Source of the DNA: Candidatus Fermentibacterota bacterium
GTDB taxonomy: Bacteria; JAFGKV01
Direction: 5' to 3'
DNA: 36,049 bases
NCBI GenBank assembly: GCA_030620115.1
Contig: JAUXFG010000022.1
Location: 1-36,049, forward strand
Every line of letters begins with the position of its first letter. Positions within the stretch are counted from its first letter, which is position 1. The notes beneath the pieces are model-generated. The model was not told the DNA's origin and did no database searches. It saw nothing but the letters and a program-made list of their open reading frames with translations. Below are positions 1-7,475 of the stretch, piece after piece. Position numbers and translations under genes: made by a program.

Positions 1-58
1 AGGGAGGATTGGGGTGATGAGGTGATGGGGTGATGGGGTGATGGGGAAGGATGGATAC
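1..58. repeat. degenerate GGGGTGAT word repeat
   Basis: Tandem, slightly varied copies of GGGGTGATG and GGGGAAGGATGG fill the first 58 bases, just downstream of the GT39-type gene on the minus strand. The same words recur at 9147-9205 and, reversed and complemented, at 9263-9300. No coding signal is visible. The left edge is cut by the window. Confidence 0.75.
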
Positions 59-64
59 ATTGAG

Positions 65-1645
65 TTATCCCCGCCCATTATCCTCTGTCTTCTCGTCCGG
101 CAGAATCCTCTTGTAGGCGACCACGTTGAGGATCGTATCACATGGGGCGTAGCAGGAATCAACGAGAGAGAAGAGTGGATAGTCCTCCATCCGATACTTG
201 CCCCAGTAGTGGAATCCTGAAGGGGAGAAGTCGTAGATAAGCGCCGGTTTCTTTTGGCGAAGGTCGGCCATAAGGATGGGCCAGTTCTCCCACACCACAT
301 CCGGCCAATGGTCGCTGTCAGGATTCATGCTGTGGGGATTGCCGGGAACATAGCCGGCCAAAGTTTGTGGGTACACGAATCGACCGGCAGGTTGTCTGCC
401 GGAATAGTAGTACACCGGAGAAGCATAGCCCCAGACAAAAATCCGGGCATCTACCGACGAGTTCCGCCGGGCATGATCGGCCACCGCGTGGAGAATTGGC
501 TTCTGTGACTCGAGGCCTCCTATGGCGAGCCAGACGTACGCAAAGAGGGTGAGACCTGCCAAGGGGATACCTGAGTACAAGAGCCCCCGGCGCCCCGGGC
601 GATCTTTTCTTTCCCATACGCCAGGCAAGAAGAGGCCGAAGAGCCCGCTCCAGGCCGGGACAATCTGGAGGAAGTAGTGGCCGAAGTACCTCCCACCCAA
701 GCTGAGGGCAAGGAAGGAAGCGCCCAGCCAGAGAAGGAGAAAGGAAGCAAGAGAAGCCTGTCGTGAAGTCATGGGATGGCGGGATCGAAGGCCCGACCAG
801 ATGACTCTCAAGGGGAGCAGAATCGCGAGCAAGTAGAAGAGGACGCGCACTAACCCATGGGGTTGATGATCCTCGAGAGAGAAGGAGACGATACCCAGAC
901 CCGACTGGATATACGATGCATTGGAGAGGAAGTTCCAGTGAATCGAAGGAGCAAGGGATCCGGTCCGAAGCAAGAGGGCGGCAACGACCATCGTGATAGC
1001 CGCGGCGCCGAAGAAAAGCCCCACCAGGTAGGAGAAGACGTGCCGCGCGCCTGACCTGTCCCTCAAGGAAGTGACGATTGCCCAAACCAGAAGCACCGGC
1101 AGTACGATCCATCCCTTCTGATAGCACAATCCTCCGGCGATTCCTGAGATGCCGGAGATAAGACCGCGAGAGAAGGCGGGGCCGGGAAGCCACCATGCCA
1201 ATACCGAGAAGACAAGAAACGGGTTCATGAGTTGTTCGCCGTTGGAGGCCAACATATCGTTTGGCAAGTAAACGGAAGAGCCGACAACATAGGCCAAGAA
1301 CGCCCATCGACCCGAGACTTCACCGCTCCCCCCGCTCTGAAGCATTCTCTTGATACCCCAGGCGCCCGCAAGTATCCAGAAGAGATTGAACCAATGGACG
1401 GCCAGGGTACTTCCCCCGCCGATCCAAAGCAGAACGGCGAATATCCAGTAGAGGAGGGGAGGTTTGTTGTCAGCGTAGTCAACGTAAAGCCGGCCACCGG
1501 CAAGGAGTTCTCGTGCGCAGACCCCGTGGCCCGCTTCATCCGTGTCGATCACCGGGAGAAGCAGCGCAGGGAATCGAAGCACGATCACAAGAGCTATCAT
1601 GAGTGCATGATACCTGATGGCGGGGATCTTGCCGATATCGCGCAT
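65..1645 (-). CDS. GT39/ArnT-type membrane glycosyltransferase
   Basis: This 526-residue polytopic protein has the GT-C (PMT/ArnT-like) layout. A first transmembrane helix (about residues 12-32) is followed by an acidic pair in DTDEAGHG (D34, D36-E37), the position of the catalytic Asp in this fold. Next comes a VDYADNKPPLLYW loop, typical of family 39 and 83 enzymes, then eight or more further hydrophobic segments and a soluble C-terminal part. Such enzymes move a sugar from a polyprenyl-phosphate donor to lipid or protein on the periplasmic face of the inner membrane. The ATG lies 5 bases after the stop of the O-antigen ligase-like gene, so the two probably form one transcription unit for surface-glycan assembly. 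Donor and acceptor cannot be told from sequence. Fold assignment is confident; substrate is unknown. Confidence 0.85.
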   Translation of the reverse strand: MRDIGKIPAIRYHALMIALVIVLRFPALLLPVIDTDEAGHGVCARELLAGGRLYVDYADNKPPLLYWIFAVLLWIGGGSTLAVHWFNLFWILAGAWGIKRMLQSGGSGEVSGRWAFLAYVVGSSVYLPNDMLASNGEQLMNPFLVFSVLAWWLPGPAFSRGLISGISGIAGGLCYQKGWIVLPVLLVWAIVTSLRDRSGARHVFSYLVGLFFGAAAITMVVAALLLRTGSLAPSIHWNFLSNASYIQSGLGIVSFSLEDHQPHGLVRVLFYLLAILLPLRVIWSGLRSRHPMTSRQASLASFLLLWLGASFLALSLGGRYFGHYFLQIVPAWSGLFGLFLPGVWERKDRPGRRGLLYSGIPLAGLTLFAYVWLAIGGLESQKPILHAVADHARRNSSVDARIFVWGYASPVYYYSGRQPAGRFVYPQTLAGYVPGNPHSMNPDSDHWPDVVWENWPILMADLRQKKPALIYDFSPSGFHYWGKYRMEDYPLFSLVDSCYAPCDTILNVVAYKRILPDEKTEDNGRG

Positions 1646-1650
1646 AGGAG

Positions 1651-2703
1651 CTAGTACTCGACCAATGACTGAATCCCAAGCCCCAGGATCACTGCTCGGG
1701 CTGCCAGGAGAAGTGCTTTGTCCAATTGGTCCGCGCTACTCCACTCGAGAGAACGCAGCTTTTTCCACCCGGACACCACGAGCCACAGGAAGACCGGCAG
1801 AGAGAGGAGTCCCAGTTCGCAGGCAAGATGGAGCCAGAGGCTGTGCGGTGTCGCAAGGAGCTGCGCAGCGCCCGCGGGAGGCGAGAGGGAGTAGTAGAGC
1901 CCGAAGGTGCCGAGGCCCGTGCCCAAGAGTGGATACTTGAGAGCAAGATTCGCAGCGGCTCGCCACGCCAATACTCTCTGCCAATCATCCCCCCTGAATG
2001 CCGGGTCGATGACGCCCGTGGCCAGAACCAGGCCGGTGAGTACTCCAATCACGAGGAGGAAGGAGATTCCGATCCTGGGTCGCGTTGCACCGAACAAGTA
2101 GGCTGCTTCCGCCACCAGTGCCAGCAGTGCCATGCGAGATGAGGTGAGCAGCAATACCACACAGAGGCCGACTGCATTGGAGATCAATAATGATCTCTCG
2201 ATCCGATTTCTTGTCAATGGTATGCATGTCACTACCAGGGGCCACGCCATAAGTACGAACCTCGCCAGTGCATTTGGAGTACCAAGGCTCCCCCAGACCT
2301 CGGCCCTCGTTGAGAGGTATTGATGCGTTCCCATAAGGATTTGCTGCAACGAAAGGAGCACGACCCCTGCCACCAGAGGGGTTCTCGCGCCGTGCGGAGA
2401 GAAAAGAGAAACCGCCAAGATGGTGGCGGCGATCCAGAGCGTCTTCTCCAGAAAGGCAAGGAATGCAACCCAGGGCACGGGAGATGACAGTGCACTCACA
2501 CCGGCCAATGCCAGCAGAAGGAGGAGTGGCTTCGGAAGGTGGCGCCACTGCGAAACCCTGAGACCCGCCAACGCACCGACCACCAGGGCGAGAAGCGCTG
2601 CAAATGGCACTGCAGCTTGAAGGTCAGGCCCGCCCGGCCATGGTGTCTGCTGAGCAGCGAGGATCATGATGATCAGCAACAGGATGCGTAGGGTTGGTTG
2701 CAT
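1651..2703 (-). CDS. O-antigen ligase/polymerase-like (Wzy_C) membrane protein
   Basis: About 350 residues with many hydrophobic helices and the Wzy_C/WaaL-type periplasmic region: a WQRVLAWRAA segment, then LLGTGLGTFG, then PHSLWLHLACELGLLSLPV, which matches the HN..L...E.GL.GL pattern of O-antigen ligases and polymerases. Such proteins join or polymerise undecaprenyl-linked glycans at the periplasmic face. I chose the ATG at 2703; in-frame ATGs at 2766-2793 would run into the start region of the divergent gene at 2771. The protein stops right after IQSLVEY, where relatives usually carry one more hydrophobic helix, so the C-terminus may be shortened. The following codons do not continue the helix. 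It pairs with the downstream GT39-type gene 5 bases away. Confidence 0.75.
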   Translation of the reverse strand: MQPTLRILLLIIMILAAQQTPWPGGPDLQAAVPFAALLALVVGALAGLRVSQWRHLPKPLLLLLALAGVSALSSPVPWVAFLAFLEKTLWIAATILAVSLFSPHGARTPLVAGVVLLSLQQILMGTHQYLSTRAEVWGSLGTPNALARFVLMAWPLVVTCIPLTRNRIERSLLISNAVGLCVVLLLTSSRMALLALVAEAAYLFGATRPRIGISFLLVIGVLTGLVLATGVIDPAFRGDDWQRVLAWRAAANLALKYPLLGTGLGTFGLYYSLSPPAGAAQLLATPHSLWLHLACELGLLSLPVFLWLVVSGWKKLRSLEWSSADQLDKALLLAARAVILGLGIQSLVEY

Positions 2704-2770
2704 GGCTATCTTCAGACCTCTGTGCGAATGAAACGGCCGTAACTGATGGCGAGAAGGTAGCAACATAACC

Positions 2771-4417
2771 ATGCCAAGGGAAGTAAAGATCAAAGCATCG
2801 ATCCTCCTAGCAAGTATGGCATACCTAATTGGGTGGATAGGACTTCTCCATCACGGAGCAGATGCGAGGGCTGTTCTCGTGCTCCTCTTGGCGTTCCTGT
2901 TGGCCAGAAGAGATGAGTCATATCTGCGCTCATTGTCGGGGCTTCTCCTCTTTACCACGTTGGCCTCATGCTCGACGAGGGCGTTCCAGTGGCCTGCCAT
3001 GGTCGTGCTTTGTCTGCTTGCCGCGCTGATGGTCCGGCCAACTCGCCCCAGACGTGATATTGAGACCGCCGTGCTCTATTCGACTATCCTGCTCCTCGTC
3101 ATGGCGGCGGCCCTGGCATTGACGGCCTCCGGCGATAGTGCCAGACTGCTGGTGACATTGGCTGCGGGCTGGTGGATGACCGTTCGGCTTGCCACCGGCA
3201 GACCCGGGCTCACGCAGCTCCGCTGGGCCACTGGACCTGCAATTCTTGCGTTTGTTCTACTGCTATGGGGATGGGCGTGGGGAGATGTGGCCGGTTTGGC
3301 TGAGCGGCGGGCGATTCAGTTGGTGGCCGAAGCACATCAGGAGGAGAACCGAAACAGAACTCTGTTCCTGTTGCAGCGAGCTGTCAAGGTTCACCCATGG
3401 CGTCCTGAGATATGGAACGATATTGGTCTAGTCGAGCAGCGGCGGTCGAACACAGAGGGTGCTTTTGATGCCTTCAAGAAAGGCTACTCGATTCGTCCGG
3501 GCGGCAAGAATCCTTGTCTCGGAGGGCTCGCCGAAACAGCGGTCTTGTTGAAGAAGTGGAGGACTGTGGTTGGTTTGCTCCGTGAAGGAGGCCCGCCGCT
3601 GGGGTCCATGCCTCGCGAGGCCGCGGTTCCCTTCGCAGTTGAGCTCTGGAGGGAACGACGCATGTCCTCTGCATTGGACCTTTTGAAGGCACAGCATGAT
3701 CTCTCCCCTGGTGGACGAGCACTCGCCGGATGGATCGCTTCCGAAATGGGGGACCATCGCTTGGCCTTGGATCTTCTGTCGTCACTTGTCGAATCTGGAG
3801 AGAGCTGCGGGGAGACAATATATCGTATTGGTATGGCATCACGAGTTCTGGGGCGAGAGCGGCATGCGCGGACGGTCCTTTCTGAGGGCGTAGAGCTGTA
3901 TCCTCTGCATCAGGGGCTCCGAAAGGCCAACGGGCTCGAAGCCTATACAGGATGCGCTCATCGAGTCGATCCTGGGGGAGATGGCATCTTGCTAGGGAAT
4001 ACGGTGTACCTTGTGGGCTGGGAGGCATGCCCCGATCCCGCCCATCAGGGCGACACCGTTACTGTTTGCACCTCCTGGGCTGTTGCAAAGCCACTTTTGG
4101 ATATGGTGATGATCCTGCACTTTGATCTTGGATCTCCCCCGCGATGGCGACTGAATGCCGATCATGCGCCAGTTGGGGGCAATCTACCCACGTCACGGTG
4201 GCCAGTGGGAGAAGTGATGATTGACACTGCTGAAGTCGCCATTCCAAGCGACGCTCCCTTGGGAACCTACAAGCTGTTCACCGGGCTCTGGGTTCCAGGG
4301 GATCAGGAGAGTCGGCTCCTCCCAGGAGTCAAGCATTCCCATCTCATCCCAAGGGGAGAGAAGCGAATTCCTTTGGGGGACATCGTGGTGGTTGCGCGTG
4401 AGCCGGCTCTTCGCTGA
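2771..4417 (+). CDS. membrane TPR protein with C-terminal beta domain of glycosyltransferase type
   Basis: This 548-residue protein has three visible parts. The N-terminal ~170 residues form several transmembrane helices. Residues ~180-390 contain tetratricopeptide-like helix pairs, clearest around WRPEIWNDIGLVEQRR and ARTVLSEGVELYPLHQGLRK. From about residue 400 there is a beta-rich domain with GDTVTVCTSW, NLPTSRWPVGEVMID and APLGTYKLFTGLW. I know that pattern (GDTV..TLYW..., PTSRW.PGEVV.D, PGTYRL.VGLY) from the C-terminal tails of bacterial GT39-type glycosyltransferases. The gene diverges from the O-antigen ligase/GT39 pair, which supports a role with membrane glycan machinery, perhaps as an accessory or scaffold. 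No catalytic motif is visible. The Shine-Dalgarno is weak, so the start is moderately certain. Confidence 0.75.
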   Translation: MPREVKIKASILLASMAYLIGWIGLLHHGADARAVLVLLLAFLLARRDESYLRSLSGLLLFTTLASCSTRAFQWPAMVVLCLLAALMVRPTRPRRDIETAVLYSTILLLVMAAALALTASGDSARLLVTLAAGWWMTVRLATGRPGLTQLRWATGPAILAFVLLLWGWAWGDVAGLAERRAIQLVAEAHQEENRNRTLFLLQRAVKVHPWRPEIWNDIGLVEQRRSNTEGAFDAFKKGYSIRPGGKNPCLGGLAETAVLLKKWRTVVGLLREGGPPLGSMPREAAVPFAVELWRERRMSSALDLLKAQHDLSPGGRALAGWIASEMGDHRLALDLLSSLVESGESCGETIYRIGMASRVLGRERHARTVLSEGVELYPLHQGLRKANGLEAYTGCAHRVDPGGDGILLGNTVYLVGWEACPDPAHQGDTVTVCTSWAVAKPLLDMVMILHFDLGSPPRWRLNADHAPVGGNLPTSRWPVGEVMIDTAEVAIPSDAPLGTYKLFTGLWVPGDQESRLLPGVKHSHLIPRGEKRIPLGDIVVVAREPALR

Positions 4418-4446
4418 GCGCAGACAGCGAGAAAAGGCCCTGCCGT

Positions 4447-4992
4447 TTAAACCAACAGCACGGCCGCAGCCAGGACGGTACACCAGGCCTTCTTGGGTAC
4501 TGACGCCGAGATGGCGATGCTGAATGAGGTAACGTCGCGGCCTGCCATATGCCACATCTCACGTTTCTCATCCCAGGCCTGATCCTCGTCGAACTTCAGC
4601 CCCAGGGTGCTGGCGAGCATGGAGGCTGCCAGATCCTCCGCACGATCCTCGGCTTCGTCTTCGTCGGTACCGAAGCCATGGAATTCGCTGAGATAGCCGA
4701 ATGATTGATCATGGATAGGCTTGGCACATCCCACGGCGGCTGCCAGGAGACGACTGTGTTCATTTGAGCTGAGCCTGCTCATTACCACAAAGGTGATGGT
4801 TCCAGGAACGATGAGCCTTGCACCCTCCTCTCTTGTGATCTGCTCGCATCCGGGGGGCAGTATGCTCGAAACTTGCACGATGTTCGTGTGTGCGATACCC
4901 GCGTCGCGCAACGCGAGCTCGAAGGAGTGAAGCTCATCCTTGTGCACACCCATTCCTCTGGTGAGGAAGAAACTCTTGGGAATAAGCGTCAT
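4447..4992 (-). CDS. pdaD: pyruvoyl-dependent arginine decarboxylase
   Basis: This 181-residue protein matches the PvlArgDC family, which converts arginine to agmatine. The proenzyme cuts itself between two serines and turns the second into a pyruvoyl group; the site is visible as VQVSSILPPGC (S42-S43). GYLSEFHGFG carries the conserved Glu (E103), equivalent to the catalytic Glu of the Methanocaldococcus enzyme. EDLAASMLASTLGLKFD is the typical C-terminal helix. I chose the ATG at 4992 because a strong Shine-Dalgarno (GGAGAGG) precedes it and the family N-terminus (PKSFFLTRG) starts there; a longer in-frame extension up to 5274 is only a shadow of speB. The stop of speB lies 4 bases upstream, so the two are translationally coupled. 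The product is the substrate of the neighbouring agmatinase. Confidence 0.95.
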   Translation of the reverse strand: MTLIPKSFFLTRGMGVHKDELHSFELALRDAGIAHTNIVQVSSILPPGCEQITREEGARLIVPGTITFVVMSRLSSNEHSRLLAAAVGCAKPIHDQSFGYLSEFHGFGTDEDEAEDRAEDLAASMLASTLGLKFDEDQAWDEKREMWHMAGRDVTSFSIAISASVPKKAWCTVLAAAVLLV

Positions 4993-4996
4993 GGTA

Positions 4997-5860
4997 TCAT
5001 CCTCTCCTGTGTGCCGCGACATACTTGGCGTACAGGCTGCAGATTCTGAGGGCGATTCGAGCAGCCACGCTCTCCGATACGGGGCTGCCTGGTTGGGGAC
5101 AAAGCTCACAAAGATCCGCTCCCACCACCCGGCGATGAGAAAAGAGGACCTCGAGGAATAAGGAAAGATCGTTCCAGGTGATGCCGCCGGGCTCCGGGTT
5201 TCCCACTCCGGGCAGGATTGATGGATCCAACCCGTCGAGATCCACGGAGAGGTACACGGTTTCCGGAAGCGCATCTACGATTTGCCGGGGCCAGTCGGCA
5301 GTCAATGAGTAAGCAGGGAATACCGTGACATCCTGGCGTGATTTCAGTGCGATGTGTTCGGCACGACTCATACTCCTGATGCCGAGCTGGGTCAGGGGAG
5401 CCAACTCGGCCAGCCGTCGGCCAACGCATGCATGGTTGAGCTTGTTTCCGTGATAGGTGTCTCTGAAGTCGGCGTGGGCATCTATCTGCACGATGCCGAG
5501 ATCCTTGAACCGTTCGGCGGCCGCGGTTGCTCCCGCAACTGCGATAGTGTGTTCACCCCCGAGAAGGAGAGGGAAACGATTCCCCAAAAGCTCCTGGATA
5601 AGATGTGCATGGAGCAAGGCGATCATGTCTTCCGCCCGGTCCAAGAGCTCTATCTCCGGGCGAGTCACGATACCGATGTCGAATGGCGCTACACCGACTT
5701 CGAGGTCGAAGAGCTCAATCTCGCTGCTGGCCTCGAGGAGTCTTCGCGGTCCGAACCTTGTTCCCGCGTAGAAGGTGGTAGTACCCTCATAGCCGCACGG
5801 CACCACGGCAATCCTGGGATCAGGGCTTTGAGGAGCGTCAACGCCGCCGAATTTTTGCAT
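4997..5860 (-). CDS. speB: agmatinase (ureohydrolase family)
   Basis: A 287-residue arginase/agmatinase-fold enzyme, full length for the family. The binuclear manganese ligands are all visible: H104 in GGEHT, D127-H129-D131 in IDAHADFRD, and D207 and D209 in SVDLDGLDPS; NPEPGG carries the later conserved Glu (E223). Agmatinase hydrolyses agmatine to putrescine and urea. Pairing with the pyruvoyl arginine decarboxylase just downstream makes agmatinase much more likely than arginase or formimidoylglutamase, and together the genes encode the two-step arginine to putrescine pathway. The ATG follows the pepA stop by 3 bases. No strong Shine-Dalgarno is seen, so coupling to pepA translation is likely. 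Confidence 0.93.
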   Translation of the reverse strand: MQKFGGVDAPQSPDPRIAVVPCGYEGTTTFYAGTRFGPRRLLEASSEIELFDLEVGVAPFDIGIVTRPEIELLDRAEDMIALLHAHLIQELLGNRFPLLLGGEHTIAVAGATAAAERFKDLGIVQIDAHADFRDTYHGNKLNHACVGRRLAELAPLTQLGIRSMSRAEHIALKSRQDVTVFPAYSLTADWPRQIVDALPETVYLSVDLDGLDPSILPGVGNPEPGGITWNDLSLFLEVLFSHRRVVGADLCELCPQPGSPVSESVAARIALRICSLYAKYVAAHRRG

Positions 5861-5863
5861 CTG

Positions 5864-7357
5864 CTAATCTGCCATAGGAGAGATGAGCTCCACCAGCGTG
5901 CCCACACCAAAACCTGTACCGCCCTCCGGGAATGCGGGCTGGGCCTTGTCGATCCAAGATGGCCCGGCGATATCGAGATGCGCCCACGGTGTTTCACCAA
6001 CGAATTCAGAGAGGAAAAGGCCAGCCGTGATGGCGCCACCCCACCGTTCTCCGACATTCTTCATGTCCGCCATCTTGGTCTCCAGCTGTTTCTTGTAGAA
6101 CGGGATCAGGGGAAGCTGCCAGATCAGCTCACCGGCGTGTTCTGAGCTGGAGAGGATGTTCTTGACCAGCTCCTCTGAGCTTCCCATGACCGCGGCGCAC
6201 AAACGACCGAGTGCCATGACGGATGCCCCGGTGAGTGTTGCCACATCTATGGCAGCCTCAGGGCCGTACTCAGTACCGTAGGCAAGCGCGTCTGCGAGCA
6301 CGAGGCGCCCCTCAGCATCGGTATTCATGACTTCCACCGTCTTCCCATCGTACATGTGGAGCACATCGCCGAGCTTCACGGCGCTCCCGCTGGGCATGTT
6401 TTCTGCCGCCGCCAAAAGGATTCTGATAGGCCGATTCGGGGCAAGCTCGGAGAGGATGGCAGAGATGCCAGCCAAAACAGCGGCTCCCGCCATATCGTGT
6501 TTCATTGTTTTCATGGAGTCTCCGGGTTTTAGACTCAGTCCTCCAGAATCGAAGGTGACGCCTTTGCCCACAAGGAGGAGCTCACCCATGTCGCTTTGCG
6601 AGGGTGTGTAGGACACCTCAATGAGCCTCGGTTCCACCGCGCTGCCGGCACCCACGCCAAGAATGCCTCCCATCCCCTTATTCTTGAGCCATTCGGGTCC
6701 GTGCTTTTTCACTTCCATTCCGACCCCAGCGAAGCCGGCAACCTTGTCGGCCAAGGAGGACGGCGTTAATGTGCCCGCAGGTTCGTTGACAAGGTCACGT
6801 GCGGTATTGATGGCCTTGGCCACGAGCTGCGCCCTGGAAACGGATTGCTCGAGCACCAGGGTATCTTGTCCCGGCCAAGAGAGAATGAGCAGATCGATGT
6901 CTTCTCTATTCTCGGTCTTCTTTTTGTGGGTGAAACGCTGGTGTGCGGAGAGTAACGCCCCTTCGGTAAGGAAGCGAGTTACCGTAGAACGACTCGACTC
7001 TTTGGGGAGCCGCCCGATGAGAGAGATGGTGAGTTTCTTGGCGCCATGTGATTTCGCCCGTTCCAGGGCGAGGCCGCCTGCTTGTCTGAGCTGCAGGCCC
7101 GTAGGAAGGAGCCCTTCGTCGAGACCGATGAGAAGAACGAGTCCCGGCCCAGGAGGAGCCATTCGCAGCACATGGACCTTGTCCCATGTTGCCTTGAACC
7201 CTTCCCGCTCCACGATCTTGGAGATATACCCGTCATGGGCGTGGTCGAGCTCGAGCAGGGCGGGATCTTCGCGGAGTGCTTCTGCCGTACAGAGCAGTGC
7301 CAGCGTGTCTTCAGGGGCAAGGCTTGTGAACGGTGATGAGGAGAGCTTGATTTCCAT
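5864..7357 (-). CDS. pepA: leucyl aminopeptidase, M17 family
   Basis: A 497-residue M17 cytosol aminopeptidase that removes N-terminal residues from peptides and uses two metal ions. The N-terminal half is the regulatory/hexamer domain. The catalytic half has every expected residue: K265 and D270 in VGKGVTFDSGG, K277 in LSLKPG, D288 in MKHDMAG, and D347, E349 and R351 in the family signature NTDAEGRL. The ATG at 7357 has a good Shine-Dalgarno (AAAGGA, about 8 bases upstream). It is the first gene of a pepA-speB-pdaD operon with 3-4 base spacings, which suggests peptide breakdown supplying arginine for polyamine synthesis, although this functional link is inference. PepA in some bacteria also binds DNA; nothing here tests that. 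Confidence 0.95.
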   Translation of the reverse strand: MEIKLSSSPFTSLAPEDTLALLCTAEALREDPALLELDHAHDGYISKIVEREGFKATWDKVHVLRMAPPGPGLVLLIGLDEGLLPTGLQLRQAGGLALERAKSHGAKKLTISLIGRLPKESSRSTVTRFLTEGALLSAHQRFTHKKKTENREDIDLLILSWPGQDTLVLEQSVSRAQLVAKAINTARDLVNEPAGTLTPSSLADKVAGFAGVGMEVKKHGPEWLKNKGMGGILGVGAGSAVEPRLIEVSYTPSQSDMGELLLVGKGVTFDSGGLSLKPGDSMKTMKHDMAGAAVLAGISAILSELAPNRPIRILLAAAENMPSGSAVKLGDVLHMYDGKTVEVMNTDAEGRLVLADALAYGTEYGPEAAIDVATLTGASVMALGRLCAAVMGSSEELVKNILSSSEHAGELIWQLPLIPFYKKQLETKMADMKNVGERWGGAITAGLFLSEFVGETPWAHLDIAGPSWIDKAQPAFPEGGTGFGVGTLVELISPMAD

Positions 7358-7407
7358 GATTCTTCCTTTGCATGAGACGAAGCTGGACTATTCTGTCACG
7401 ACGTTCG

Positions 7408-7436
7408 AAAATCTCCACTTAGGGTTTGTGTGTCAA
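7408..7436 (-). promoter_or_regulatory. candidate sigma70 promoter for pepA-speB-pdaD
   Basis: On the minus strand a perfect TTGACA (7431-7436) is followed after 17 bases by GATTTT (7408-7413), a poor -10. It lies 50 bases upstream of the pepA start in the divergent gap with the GT-C gene. The -35 and spacing are good and the -10 is weak. Confidence 0.4.
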
Positions 7437-7475
7437 TTGAAACGTTACCGTTCATGGATTTCAGGTTTCGTGAGA

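Noticed and set aside
4993-5274. N-terminal extension of the arginine decarboxylase
   Set aside because: It overlaps speB in another frame and lacks similarity to the family. The strong Shine-Dalgarno and family start support 4992.
4997-5860. Arginase family gene as a peptide arginase making ornithine in the peptide of the radical SAM locus
   Set aside because: It has agmatinase-type motifs, is coupled to arginine decarboxylase, and lies about 7 kb from the peptide gene in another operon.
6621-7475. Long plus-strand extension upstream of the GT-C gene at 7476
   Set aside because: It runs antisense through pepA, whose catalytic motifs are intact on the other strand; the extension has Ser/Pro/Arg-rich shadow composition.
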